Assembly: GCF_029542785.1 (NCBI RefSeq) | Contig: NC_083370.1 | Coordinates: 1,982,001 to 2,046,000 of the forward strand | From: Malassezia japonica | Lineage: Eukaryota; Basidiomycota; Malasseziomycetes; Malasseziales; Malasseziaceae | Length of the DNA stretch: 64,000 nt | Direction: 5' to 3' | Part shown: positions 52,101 to 60,716 of the stretch, one piece after another | How positions within the stretch are numbered: the stretch's first letter is position 1 | How the letters are laid out: each line of letters opens with the position of its first letter | The notes under the pieces: model-generated | Databases searched by the model: none | What the model saw: only the letters and a program-made list of their open reading frames with translations | What the model was told of the DNA's origin: nothing | Position numbers and translations under genes: made by a program

Positions 52101-53873
52101 CGCAGCTGGGGCAGTCCAGTTTGTCGAAGAGTACGTGTTTGGCTCGCGCTCGGGCACGGGGTGAATATCCTCGTACGGGCGCTCCGACTGGGGAATGTAG
52201 GGCGAAACGGCATTCGCAGGCATCTCTTCCGCCTCGGCAGGCGCAGCGGGCTCCTCCTTCTCTTCCGTCTCGGCTATAGCCGGGGCCGTGGCCGCTTCCT
52301 CAGACACCGGAGCCTGGCGACGGCGGCGTTTGTAGCAGCAAAAGTAGAAAAGCGTACCGGCGATCGCAGCAAGGAGTGCAGCACCCAGGATCGAACCAGC
52401 AATCGCACCCTTCTCACCCGGCGATAGGCCGTCGCCTGCACCAGGCGCCGTCTCGGGGTGGGATCCATTGCGCACAAAAAGCGTAAAGGACGAAACCGAG
52501 TCGGGAACCGGGGCGTTCGGTACAGGGTTCGCTGCCGACACCTGGACGTTGAGCTGCTGCTCACTGTCTGGTGCAGTACCAGAGATCTTCTTTGTCTCGT
52601 CGTCGTAGTGCAGCCACGATGGTGCAGCGCGGCGCAGGTTGTGGTGCGCAATGCGACCGTTGACAAAGCGAATGGACCGCTTAGAAAGGTCGCTGCCAAA
52701 GTCAACGCTTGCCTTGGTCTTGGTATCGCGGAGGAGCTTGTCGATACGCACTTCGAACTCTTTGCCGGTGGACACGGTGGCATTCGGCAATGTCTCTGCG
52801 TTGAAGGGCGAAGGGTATACGTCCATCGTCACATTGTAGTCCATCGGCGTCGAACCATCGTGCGTGATTTGCAGGGGGATAATCGTCTGCGTGTAGTTGG
52901 TGTTTTTTGTCTCGAACGGCGCCTTGCCCGTGATGTTGTGCGAGGTGGAATCGTACGAGATCCAGTCGGGCACATTGTTCGCCGCTTGGATCTCGAACTG
53001 TCCGCCACGAGCAGGCTTACCATCGACTAGGAGCGTCGATGTGTTGAGCGCGTCCACACCGTACGAGAACGGCTGCCCTTCGGTCACATTAAAAACGGTC
53101 GGACCGGCTGTCGAGTTGCTGGTGATGATGCCGCCGGCAACGTAAATGGTAAAGTTGCTCGAGGGGCCACCCGTGTTGGGCCGGTTCGAGCCAAAGAGAA
53201 TCACGTCAAAATAGGTCCCATTTGGGCCAGGGTTCGTAGGCGCAATACCCGAGTAGGTCATCTCCTCCTCGTTAAACACAAGCCAGCTTGGAAGCGGCTT
53301 GGCGCCGGCCAAGTAGGTCGAGTAGTGGACATGGTCGTCCTGCGGCAAGACAAACGTATCGCCGTCGAAGCCGATACTGAACGACCATCCAAGGGGAAGA
53401 TGCAAAACCTTGTTTGGCATCATATTTCCTTGGCCCATAGATGCAGCCTTGGGAAGCTGGTCCTGCAGAGACGTCTTCAGCGTGGGCGCAGGCGCAGCAA
53501 TGGTCACCAAGTCAAAAGCAGACGACGCCTTCTTACTCTTGCTACCGCCCTCGCTCGCAGTAATGGTAACATGCGATGTTTGGTCGCCCGACCCACTCTT
53601 GCTGGGGTTACCGGTAATCCGGCCCGATTTGGAATCAATCTTGGCCCAGCTGGGGAGGCCATCTGCGGAGAATGTAAGGCTTCCGCTGTCTGAGGAAAAG
53701 GTATCCTTCAAAAACTGCCAGTCATATGCTTGGCTGACATGCGCGAGCGGGGGGTACTGGTCGGCAAGCTGCGTGCCAACAGTGACGTCGGCGAATACAG
53801 GCGAGGCTTGGAATGCCGCTGCCAGCAGCAGCAACCAAGCCATGCGCTTGTTTAAAGCGGTAGAAATAAGCAT
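49143..53873 (-). CDS. Axl2-like cadherin-domain membrane protein
   Basis: Single-pass type I plasma-membrane protein, 1576 aa, intronless. Signal peptide about 1-29 (MAWLLLLAAAFQASPVFA; start at 53873 or at Met11). The ectodomain (30-480) has repeated CADG-type domains marked by PSWAKID...SGRITGNP, PSWLVFNEEEMTYSG, PDWISYDSTSHNITG and PSWLHYDDETKKISG, with many N-glycosylation sites. The membrane segment near 487-512 (GSILGAALLAAIAGTLFYFCC) is followed by KRRRR and a very long, Ser/Pro/Glu-rich cytoplasmic tail of over 1000 residues with an acidic coiled stretch. Axl2 family proteins mark axial bud sites and polarity. The C-terminal 150 residues (PSWLSWLSWDAEQQELTG) look like another cadherin-type unit, odd after a long tail. 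Confidence 0.85.
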   Translation of the reverse strand: MLISTALNKRMAWLLLLAAAFQASPVFADVTVGTQLADQYPPLAHVSQAYDWQFLKDTFSSDSGSLTFSADGLPSWAKIDSKSGRITGNPSKSGSGDQTSHVTITASEGGSKSKKASSAFDLVTIAAPAPTLKTSLQDQLPKAASMGQGNMMPNKVLHLPLGWSFSIGFDGDTFVLPQDDHVHYSTYLAGAKPLPSWLVFNEEEMTYSGIAPTNPGPNGTYFDVILFGSNRPNTGGPSSNFTIYVAGGIITSNSTAGPTVFNVTEGQPFSYGVDALNTSTLLVDGKPARGGQFEIQAANNVPDWISYDSTSHNITGKAPFETKNTNYTQTIIPLQITHDGSTPMDYNVTMDVYPSPFNAETLPNATVSTGKEFEVRIDKLLRDTKTKASVDFGSDLSKRSIRFVNGRIAHHNLRRAAPSWLHYDDETKKISGTAPDSEQQLNVQVSAANPVPNAPVPDSVSSFTLFVRNGSHPETAPGAGDGLSPGEKGAIAGSILGAALLAAIAGTLFYFCCYKRRRRQAPVSEEAATAPAIAETEEKEEPAAPAEAEEMPANAVSPYIPQSERPYEDIHPVPEREPNTYSSTNWTAPAAGTAGVGAGLAAGFAAHKAGDRTSGASAGQRSTAPSGPATNAEVPSSPQWQRADEEMNPTPFLAQSHWTPPVWTQMAPGAARNARTSTQSDKPAQPATRADLGRSWPRTKSQAALPDAPFTSIDMHSPPQGESDGHFSSAPETQEGTDENATATPAQPESEPKRSSTAMGGILGGLAAATGLAGLGVSKKSEKDIAKEREAEEEEQEEEKEEDVEEPRKPTILSQIFGGGKVQDEEAAIKSSAPAATTVEDATTPDEAEDIKPVQDKGTSAALPHERASWEDDLWYGERDQTANRSEIPAAGEAPRLRHVSGSVADAPRPLSEVSQGRSAAPESQDVHSSDGMSSEMFTARTRQTESSHEHGPAPLSNDTRRVSAAALGAEAFGTRTGPAPRVASQNWVRLDDGDESISYLGPVDEAAYPQDHMTIVTQPSASETVAEPKPEEQVQEDEAIAESAPVPAKEPAPASEAAEKSAPVPAQALPGSISVRTVPSEPAQPTQPALETLTMDKPVQDPAPTSATSTLSPSPMEPGWDDLVQDDGPMSPVRSSTTHAMPLSAADAYVRSPPDAALEQFAPWQQFGLFSPTIPDPEQERRALASSATAPQLGPVVTGGMLSPLPTTGTPQLSPVNAGGIMSPLASGMPFGSLDRASSLGHAPRLPGSPTQPLDAQARFVPQHQARLEEGTSKVRPGSQAVEPQELTGMFDDADNDPAVDPFAGNQYPYGTVLGQTPNARPTSMQPSEGSSNNAEEFRGTEGAIAQMMFGSESDAESRRTSAISSANAHEQPKEAEPRAPVVPVPAAAEETPAEDTTVRPNKAPSPPAAAPPRSSTMASIQMAQSRSVSFSRAKPPRLQLMSCRPDEAISLPLMSSQVSIPHHLLDQAGARSSARYLPQLFAPSRPDLHEKWPSWLSWLSWDAEQQELTGTVPPSFAEEHRLPMQLPIHILLENGHQILQESGQERPDPATASAPLLVARILLTVLPAAQPREP

Positions 53874-54764
53874 AAGCGGATGTTAGTCAACGAAGTGAAA
53901 TGCGCCGACTGCTTAGAGAATCTGTGCTAGGCGCAATGAAGCACGCTGCGATAGTAGCAAAGCGATGCGCTCAATGGCACCAACAGAAGCACGACTTTCA
54001 GCGATTCGTACGCAGAAACACTGCAAAGAACAGGTCAAGGTCCAGCCTTAACGGTGGTCAGTGAAGAGAATTGAGCTGCTTGTCGCGCACCGCGCACGGA
54101 GCCAACACTAGAATATGTTCCAATACGCCGCAACAGGTGCCCGTACATCTTTTGTCGTAGTCGAAATACGAACGACTCCATTATTGTGCGCCCCGATTAG
54201 CAGGTGCGGCCGCCGATTCGCGGAATATCATGGGCGTAGATTATCTATGGACACAAATACACACAAAGGCTTGACACGCGCGGAAGATGTTGAGGCAGAC
54301 CCTACGCGCGTGTGGAGGGCTCCAGGACGCCCTTGGGCTCACGGCTAGAGAGGCAGACGAGTAGGCTATGGCGCGCAGGTCGTAGTAATCAAGACGAGAA
54401 AAAGGAAAGATGGTTCGAACCTATGTTACGGAATCTACGTACGAGCTGTGGCAATGTAGTTGAAGCCAGGTTCTAGAGTCCATCGCAGCAAAAGTTGCGA
54501 GACTCGTAGCTATTACTGGTCGTGTGGCCTACGACTACTACAAGCCCTAAACCGACAAGTGCTGAGGAAATGCTTTGCTGAACAGGGCGTAGTTCTACTG
54601 CTTTCTAGCAGCGTCTGCCTGGTCAATCCATGATATTCGCATAAGCGCGCCTCTTGAGCGCATACCGACCTAATAGGCTTCATGTATCTCCGCCAACACG
54701 TCGCGTGGCCCTCCGCTTGCAACGAGTTTGGACGTGCGCGTCGGGATCGTGACGCACCGATACA
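53874..54764. promoter_or_regulatory. Divergent intergenic region, Axl2-like/Bet3
   Basis: About 890 bases with lower GC than its neighbours, between two divergent genes. I found no conserved reading frame, tRNA or repeat. A GGTTCGAACC at 54412-54421 looks like a tRNA B box but lacks the rest of a tRNA. Probably regulatory sequence for the Axl2-like gene. Confidence 0.4.
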
Positions 54765-55502
54765 ATGGCGTCCGCAAAGCAATACAAGACGCTGGGCGAG
54801 GACCTATGGAGACAAAACACAGACAAGGTCGTACGTGCGGCTTACTGACACAGAATTCCGAGCTGTTTACCCTCACTTATGGCGCGCTCGTCGTCCAGCT
54901 AATCAAAGACTATGAAGATTACGAACAGGTGAACATTCAACTGGAGAAAATGTAGGTCACTGGCCTGGACTGACGCACAGGGGCTACAATATTGGGACAC
55001 GCCTCATCGAAGACTTCCTTGCGCGGAGTAACTTGCCGCGGTGCACGGATATGCGGGACGTCGCAGAAGCTGTCAGCAAGGTCGGTTTCAAGATGTTCCT
55101 CAACATTGTCCCGACAGTCACCTTTGGTCAAGGTGGCTCAACGGCCCCCGGCCAAAGTGCAGAGGCCAACCCCGGTACGCCTCAGGCGAGCGCGCCGCCG
55201 CCCGCATCCGATGCTGCTGCCCCTGGCTCCAAAGAGTTCTCGCTCATCCTGGCGGAGAACCCTCTGGCGGAGTTTGTTGAGCTTCCTCCCGAGGTTCTTC
55301 GTGGTGGGCTGTGGTACTCGAATGTGTTGGCCGGTGTGCTGCGTGGTGCCCTAGAGATGGTACGTTCTGATTCTTACCCCAGGTCCAAATCCAGACGCAA
55401 GTGACGTTTGAGTCCGACACACTGCGCGGCGATGAAACGACCGAGCTCCGCGTGAGGCTCATCCGCTACTTGGATGAGGAGGCTCCTCCCGCTGACGACT
55501 AG
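54765..55502 (+). CDS. BET3: TRAPP complex subunit Bet3 (TRAPPC3)
   Basis: Core TRAPP subunit, part of the Rab (Ypt1) exchange factor tethering ER-to-Golgi vesicles. 220 aa; exons 54765-54830, 54854-54951, 54981-55359 and 55383-55502 with introns of 23, 29 and 23 nt, all longer than the window's 22-nt norm. Splicing restores LGEDLWRQNTDKV, NSELFTLTYGALVVQL, QLEKMGYNIGTRLIEDFLAR and GALEMVQIQTQVTF. An Ala/Pro/Gly-rich insert (about 125-155) enlarges the protein beyond the usual 180-190 aa. The conserved palmitoyl-pocket cysteine of animal TRAPPC3 lies near the exon 3 start in other species; I did not identify it with certainty here. Confidence 0.94.
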
Positions 55503-55572
55503 ACCTATAGCTGTCGGTTGGCAAATACGTAGAAAATAGCAAAGCGGCACAGTCTTATGTCCTATGATCAAC

Positions 55573-57252
55573 TTACTCGTTGGAGGGGTAGATGTACTTA
55601 GTCGGGTCGAGCATCGACTCCTTGATCGTGCGAGGCGACACGAAGCGGAAGAAGATGTTCATCGAGCCGGCCTTGTCGTTGGTACCCGAGGCGCGAGCAC
55701 CACCGAAGGGCTGCTGACCCACAACGGCACCAGTGCACTTGTCGTTGTAGTACATCATACCCGAGGCATTGCGCAGCAAGTTGCTCATGTGCACCAGGGC
55801 GTGGCGGTCCGACGAGAAGATGGAGCCGGTAAGGGCGTACTCGGTGGTCGAGTCGACCAGAGCGCAAGTCTCGTCGAGCTGGTCGTCGTCGTAGGCGTAG
55901 ACGGTGATGACCGGGCCGAAGATCTCCTTGACCATGGTCACCGACTGGGGGTCCTTGGTCTCGATGATGGTCGGCTGGATGTAGTAACCGGTCGAGTCGT
56001 CACCCTCACCGCCGACCAGAACCTCGCCGCCCTGGTCCTTGGCCTCCTTGATCAGACCCATGATCTTGTCGAAGGAGTGCTTGGCAATGACGGGGCCGAC
56101 GAAATGCTTGAACTCGTTCACGGGGCCCATGCTAATGCTCCTGGTAGCGCTAACCAGCTTCTCCTTCAGGCCACCCTCCCAGAGCGACTTGGGGACATAC
56201 AGGCGGGAAAGAGCACTGCACTTTTGGCCCTGGTATTCAAAGGCAGCACGGATGCACTGCGTCACCACCACATCGGGGTTGGCCGACTTGTGGATCATGT
56301 GGAAGTTCTTGCCACCAGTCTCACCAACAATGCGGGGGTAGCCGCGGTACTTGTCGAGGTTCGCCGAGATCTTCTTCCACAGCGAACGGAAGACGTAGGT
56401 CGAGCCCGTGAAGTGCAGGCTAGTGAACTCGCGGTGATCGATCGCAGTGCCGACGATCGTCTCGGCGTCACCAGGGACGAACTGGATAACACCAGCAGGC
56501 ACACCGGCCTCGCGCAGGATCTGGTACACGATGTAGTTGGAGTAGATCGCCATGGGCGAGGGCTTCCAAACCACGACGTTACCGACCAGGGCAGGGGTCA
56601 TGACCAGATTGCCAGCAATGGCCGTGAAGTTGAAGGGCGACACGGCAAGCACGAAGCCCTCGAGGGGACGGTACTCGGTACGGTTCCACACACCAGGGGC
56701 GTTGCGAGGGGGCTGGATCTGATACATGTCGTCGATGTACTTGGTGCCAAAACGCAGGAAGTCACAGATCTCCGCACCAGCGTCGATCTCAGCCTGCCAC
56801 ACGTTCTTGCCCTGGCCCACCATGGTGGCGGCCAGAAGCTTGTAGCGGTACTTGTGCGCAATCAGGTCAGCAGCCTTGAGACCGATGGCAGCGCGCTCGC
56901 TCCAGGGGAGGTTCGCCCAAGTCTCCTTGGCCTTGAGCGCGCCCTGAATAGCGGTGTCGACCATCGCCTGGTCGGCCTCGTGGTACACACAGAGGGTCTG
57001 GGCGTGGTTACCGGGGTTGACTTGCTTGTTGGTCTTGCCCGTCTTGACCTCCTTGCCGTCAATGACAAGGGGGACCTCGATGGGGCCGGCAGCGATCAGC
57101 TCATCGACAGCCTTCTGCAGCTCGGCACGGTCGACCGAGTTGGGCTCAAAGTTGCGCTGGAGTCAGTCAAGAATTTAACATACCATAGGCTCATTGAGGA
57201 TCTCAGGGAGCTTAAACTCACCCAGAGTGGGAACAGTAGTAGAAACGGTCAT
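55573..57252 (-). CDS. PUT2: Delta-1-pyrroline-5-carboxylate dehydrogenase (Put2)
   Basis: NAD-dependent mitochondrial enzyme converting P5C/glutamate semialdehyde to glutamate in proline catabolism. 550 aa; exons 57184-57252 and 55573-57156 with a 27-nt intron at 57157-57183. The intron is a multiple of three, but retention gives TAA at the third intron codon. Motifs: SPFNFTAIAGNLVMTPAL, FTGSTYVF, the catalytic cysteine in QGQKCSALSRLYV, and QQPFGGARASGTNDKAG. The N terminus (MTVSTTVPTLGEFKLPEIL) is not a classical presequence. Codon bias is strong, as for the sugar transporter, suggesting high expression. Confidence 0.95.
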
Positions 57253-57639
57253 GGTTGGGATGGGTTGGAAGCTGATCCCTTGCCACGCAAGTTTTTCGAA
57301 TCCCTGCTGGCCCCATCGGCCAATGTTCGAAATTTTTAGTCATTTTACCCGGTGACCTCCACGTTTCGAAGCCTGCGTGTGGCTCAGCTGTTGGGGAAAA
57401 ATATCAAACATGCAAAGCAGAAGAAATTAGGGCTGGGGTTCTACATGTGATGGCTAGAGATACATTGGTGTGCTCTCGCATTGTCCAAAACGAATATTGT
57501 TGTGACAAAGAAAGAAAGGCTTGAGATATGCGTGCTAGAAAAGCATCAGATCTGTAATGCGGCAAAGCTGTACAAGGATGCCGAAGCAATCATGCAAACA
57601 TTGTCGTAGTGTCCAGAACTTATTACTGTTCAACAACAT
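57253..57639. promoter_or_regulatory. Put2 upstream region with three TTCGAA palindromes
   Basis: 387 bases between the Put2 start and the stop of the Nrg1-like gene, both on the minus strand. TTCGAA occurs at 57295-57300, 57326-57331 and 57365-57370. The rest is AT-richer and carries no convincing gene. Confidence 0.45.
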
Positions 57640-59637
57640 TTAAGAAAGTCGAGAAAGGGGAGGCAAAATGAGTGCCTCATCGTCCTGGCCTTTTGAGCCA
57701 CCACTCCATGCAGAACTGGGCTGCTCAGTGAGCGTCCTGCCTTGGTCTGCATGCCGGTTCATCATAAACTCGTTGCCAGGCACAGGGCCAGGGGCTTGTG
57801 TAGAAAAGGAAGGCGTTCCGGCGCCAAGAGAGTATTTCGACAGGGAATGTGAGCTCTCAGAACGTGGCATCTCCAAGGCAAGCATAGAAGGCATACTGCC
57901 GCTCTTGCGTATCCGGAAAGCAGAAGGTCGAGCATGCATTGCGTAACTCTGATCAGCCGCCGGACGGGGAGGCATTTTACGAGAGGCCAGCTTTGCGAGG
58001 TCAGAACGATCATTAATAACAAATGATGAGCTCCGCTCTACCTCCGCTCCCGAAAGAGGGTAGGCAGTAGAACGGCCAAAGTCAAATGTTTGGCTGGTGG
58101 ACAGGACGGGGGGCGGGGGCTTACTGTCCACGGGAGACGTGGACTGTGCCGCACGCTGAGGGGATCGCGCAATCGAGGGCGTCGCCGCGGATGGTGTACG
58201 AGATCCTGGAAGCCTGTAGGTCGTACCAGGATCACTTGTGAGGCGCTTGCGCTCGTTCTGGCTCGGCCACATCATGCGAACTCTGTAGGAATCATCGTCG
58301 TGCGGGTACTGGGCGTACCGAGACGTCAATGGGCCTGGAGCACCCACACTCTCGCTAAGGTAGGGCCAAGACCGGCTGTCTTTGGTCATACCAGGGCGCG
58401 CAAAGGGTGTCCCATAGGGGGGGTACATGCGCGACGACCCAAATGCCGGTCCATTCTGCGAAGAACCGGCTCCGTACAGACGATCCGCATCACTGCGGGA
58501 CGGAGAAGTATTCATGGTCGCCTCGGTCGTGTGGGAGCGCATCTTCTTGTACCCATTCCAGCCCATAGGTGCATAAGCACGTGGTGCGTAATCGTCATCC
58601 ACCGTCTTGGCGGACATCACAGGCTCGGCCGCAGGCTCTTCAGGAACGACTAGGACCGGCTTAGAAGGGTCAGCGTAGGCCCCGTTGCTTGTAGTATCAA
58701 AAGCAGCAGCAGTCGATCCTGAGTTAGCGCGTGCCATCGACGAAGCCGGATAGGCCGCCATGGGTCGCACAGTCACACTAGTCGCAGGAGCAGGGCGAGT
58801 CACCCGAGTGTCAATAGGGGCTGTGGTAGGGTGCTCCGGCGTAGCAAGCGTGATTGCCGCGCGTGCTTGCTTGTCCACTTCATTTGCATCAGCAATCTCT
58901 GCAACAGTTTGAGCGCTCGATTTCCCACGCGATTTCTTTCCGCCCTTGGAAGAAATGATATGCGTACGGTAGTGTTGTAAACTGTTGTCATAGCGTGAGA
59001 ATTGCGCGTTGCAACCGGGATACGAGCAGCGGTAAGGCTTCTCGCCCGTGTGAATGCGGCTGTGCCGCGAGGAGTGGCCACTCGTCGAAAACGTTTTGTC
59101 GCATCCGGGGAATGGGCAAGGGTATCGCTTTTTCCCTCCCACGCTGATACCGTTTCGAGAGTCTTTCGACTGCCCATCCTTACGTGGCTTTTGCAGTAGA
59201 GAGTCCTGGGTTGACTCAGAGGAGCTCTCTTGGCTGTTCGTCGCCGAGACGTTAGCGCCGGTATTGTTGGTGGTGGCATCGCCACCATCCTGAGTCTTCC
59301 CGTCACTTTGGGAGTCACCCGGGCTCAGACTCGTACTGCCCGTACTGCTGCGGGCTTGCTGCTCAGAGTCATCTTTGCTTGACGGGTCACTCGTCCGATC
59401 CGATTCGGGCGACTTTGTACTAACAGGTTCCTCCTGCATGGGGGCGGTGCCGGTGGGCAACTGAGGCGCTGCTGCACCCTCCCCGTCCACAGAAGTATTG
59501 TTAGAGTGTTCTTGGCCGCCCTGACCAAGCTTGCCTTGGCTCGGAGCGTTGGCAAAATGGTCTGTGGCGGGTGCATGGGATAGGTTCCCTTGCACCGCAG
59601 AGCCTGCTGTCTGAGCAGATGGCCCGCCTAGATGCAT
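57640..59637 (-). CDS. C2H2 zinc-finger repressor, Nrg1-like
   Basis: Nuclear DNA-binding protein, 665 aa, intronless as read. Two adjacent C2H2 fingers at about residues 175-235: [21 protein letters not shown] then [25 protein letters not shown]. The linker HTGEKPY and the SGHxxRH and RxDNxLQHYRTH helices match fungal Nrg1/Nrg2 glucose repressors better than CreA/Mig1. A KKSRGKSS basic patch follows. The rest is Ser/Pro-rich and disordered, with potential phosphosites and a C terminus ILPPLSRLS. The start at 59637 (MHLGGPSAQ) is the first ATG after an in-frame stop, but no family landmark confirms it and an upstream exon is possible. The about 1.1-kb upstream region fits a regulated regulator. 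Confidence 0.85.
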   Translation of the reverse strand: MHLGGPSAQTAGSAVQGNLSHAPATDHFANAPSQGKLGQGGQEHSNNTSVDGEGAAAPQLPTGTAPMQEEPVSTKSPESDRTSDPSSKDDSEQQARSSTGSTSLSPGDSQSDGKTQDGGDATTNNTGANVSATNSQESSSESTQDSLLQKPRKDGQSKDSRNGISVGGKKRYPCPFPGCDKTFSTSGHSSRHSRIHTGEKPYRCSYPGCNAQFSRYDNSLQHYRTHIISSKGGKKSRGKSSAQTVAEIADANEVDKQARAAITLATPEHPTTAPIDTRVTRPAPATSVTVRPMAAYPASSMARANSGSTAAAFDTTSNGAYADPSKPVLVVPEEPAAEPVMSAKTVDDDYAPRAYAPMGWNGYKKMRSHTTEATMNTSPSRSDADRLYGAGSSQNGPAFGSSRMYPPYGTPFARPGMTKDSRSWPYLSESVGAPGPLTSRYAQYPHDDDSYRVRMMWPSQNERKRLTSDPGTTYRLPGSRTPSAATPSIARSPQRAAQSTSPVDSKPPPPVLSTSQTFDFGRSTAYPLSGAEVERSSSFVINDRSDLAKLASRKMPPRPAADQSYAMHARPSAFRIRKSGSMPSMLALEMPRSESSHSLSKYSLGAGTPSFSTQAPGPVPGNEFMMNRHADQGRTLTEQPSSAWSGGSKGQDDEALILPPLSRLS

Positions 59638-60716
59638 ATTAGGCAATACGCAAAGGAGGTCTTCTGTATCAAAAGTGTCGTGGCGAGTCCCTGACCTGTA
59701 CTCCCAATGGTGGGGCAGTGAGCACTGTATCTGGAACTCGCTAGCAAGTGGTCAAGACAAGGACTATCACAGTCCTTAAAATGTCAGCTTAGCAGCGGCA
59801 AGTAGTGATACTACTCTAAAGGTTAATATCCCGTCCCGCCGGCTGGCTTGTCTGGAGTGTATTGACAAAGACAGGGGAGCGAGACAGATATACGAGTGTT
59901 TGATGACCTGAACTATAACCCCCGTCCCTGGGTACACTAACGCAACCCTAGGACGTCACTTCCAATCGAATGCGCTTAGGGTCTTTCTCCCGCGAAGGCC
60001 ACTTCTTTCCGTTTTAATGACGTTGCTTGGCTTTCAAACGAAGATGTGCCGGGGGCACTCGCATAACATTCCATCATCGCGCTTCTGCCCCTGAACTAGA
60101 ACCTTTTTTTCGCCGCTGGGCAGGCACAGTGACGTATACAGTTTGCACACTTGCATTGGAGATATCCTTTCAACGAGCCTATCACTGTAGCAAAAATACC
60201 ATTTGGTGAGCCCGCATTGCCCTATCCAACCCCTCATATCGGGAAGACATAAAATCTGAGCAATCACTGAGCGACAGTGACGTCATTTAGCATATATGTA
60301 TAGCGACCTTGCCGGTGTGAGCAGGCTGGCGGGAAATTGCCGGGCGGTTGGCCTGGGGCGGGCCGTACAGATTGGCCTTTCTTTGTTAAGGCCGCCAATC
60401 GTCTGATACTTCGAGATGGCTAGCTATCTCGTAGGCGTTGCCTCCCTGTTTTCACGCGTTGGATAATTAAGCACGCTTGACGCCCGCATAGTGTGGTTGG
60501 ACAGTATCGCAAGATCTTGTTACGCCGACGGAGCTACAATGAGCGAGGATGCAAAAGCAGGGTCTCGGGCGCTAGGGTTGAGCAAGCATGCAAAAGCAGG
60601 GTCCAGGCGTTAAGGCGGGCGTTCCAATCTATACTTCCGAGGGATATTGCCTATTCGCTATAGGACAGTAGAATATAGATTAGTGTAATTCAACCACAAG
60701 GTCGCTTGAGTTGTCC
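59638..60716. promoter_or_regulatory. Long intergenic region upstream of the Nrg1-like gene
   Basis: About 1.08 kb with no recognisable gene. It contains a diverged direct repeat at 60541-60603 and an AT-rich stretch near 60660-60700. Short reading frames on both strands have no family resemblance. Confidence 0.4.
60541..60603. repeat. Direct repeat, 24-bp units 39 bases apart
   Basis: Units at 60541-60564 and 60580-60603 match at 22 of 24 positions and share the 16-mer ATGCAAAAGCAGGGTC. Noncoding as far as I can see; possibly a double transcription-factor site. Confidence 0.7.

Noticed and set aside
54412..54421. GGTTCGAACC resembling a tRNA B box
   Set aside because: No matching A box at the right distance, no acceptor-stem complementarity, and the T stem does not pair fully.
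59638..60716. Centromere in the longest AT-richer gap
   Set aside because: I see no pronounced AT trough or repeated motif I can tie to known Malassezia centromeres; sequence reading alone cannot support it.
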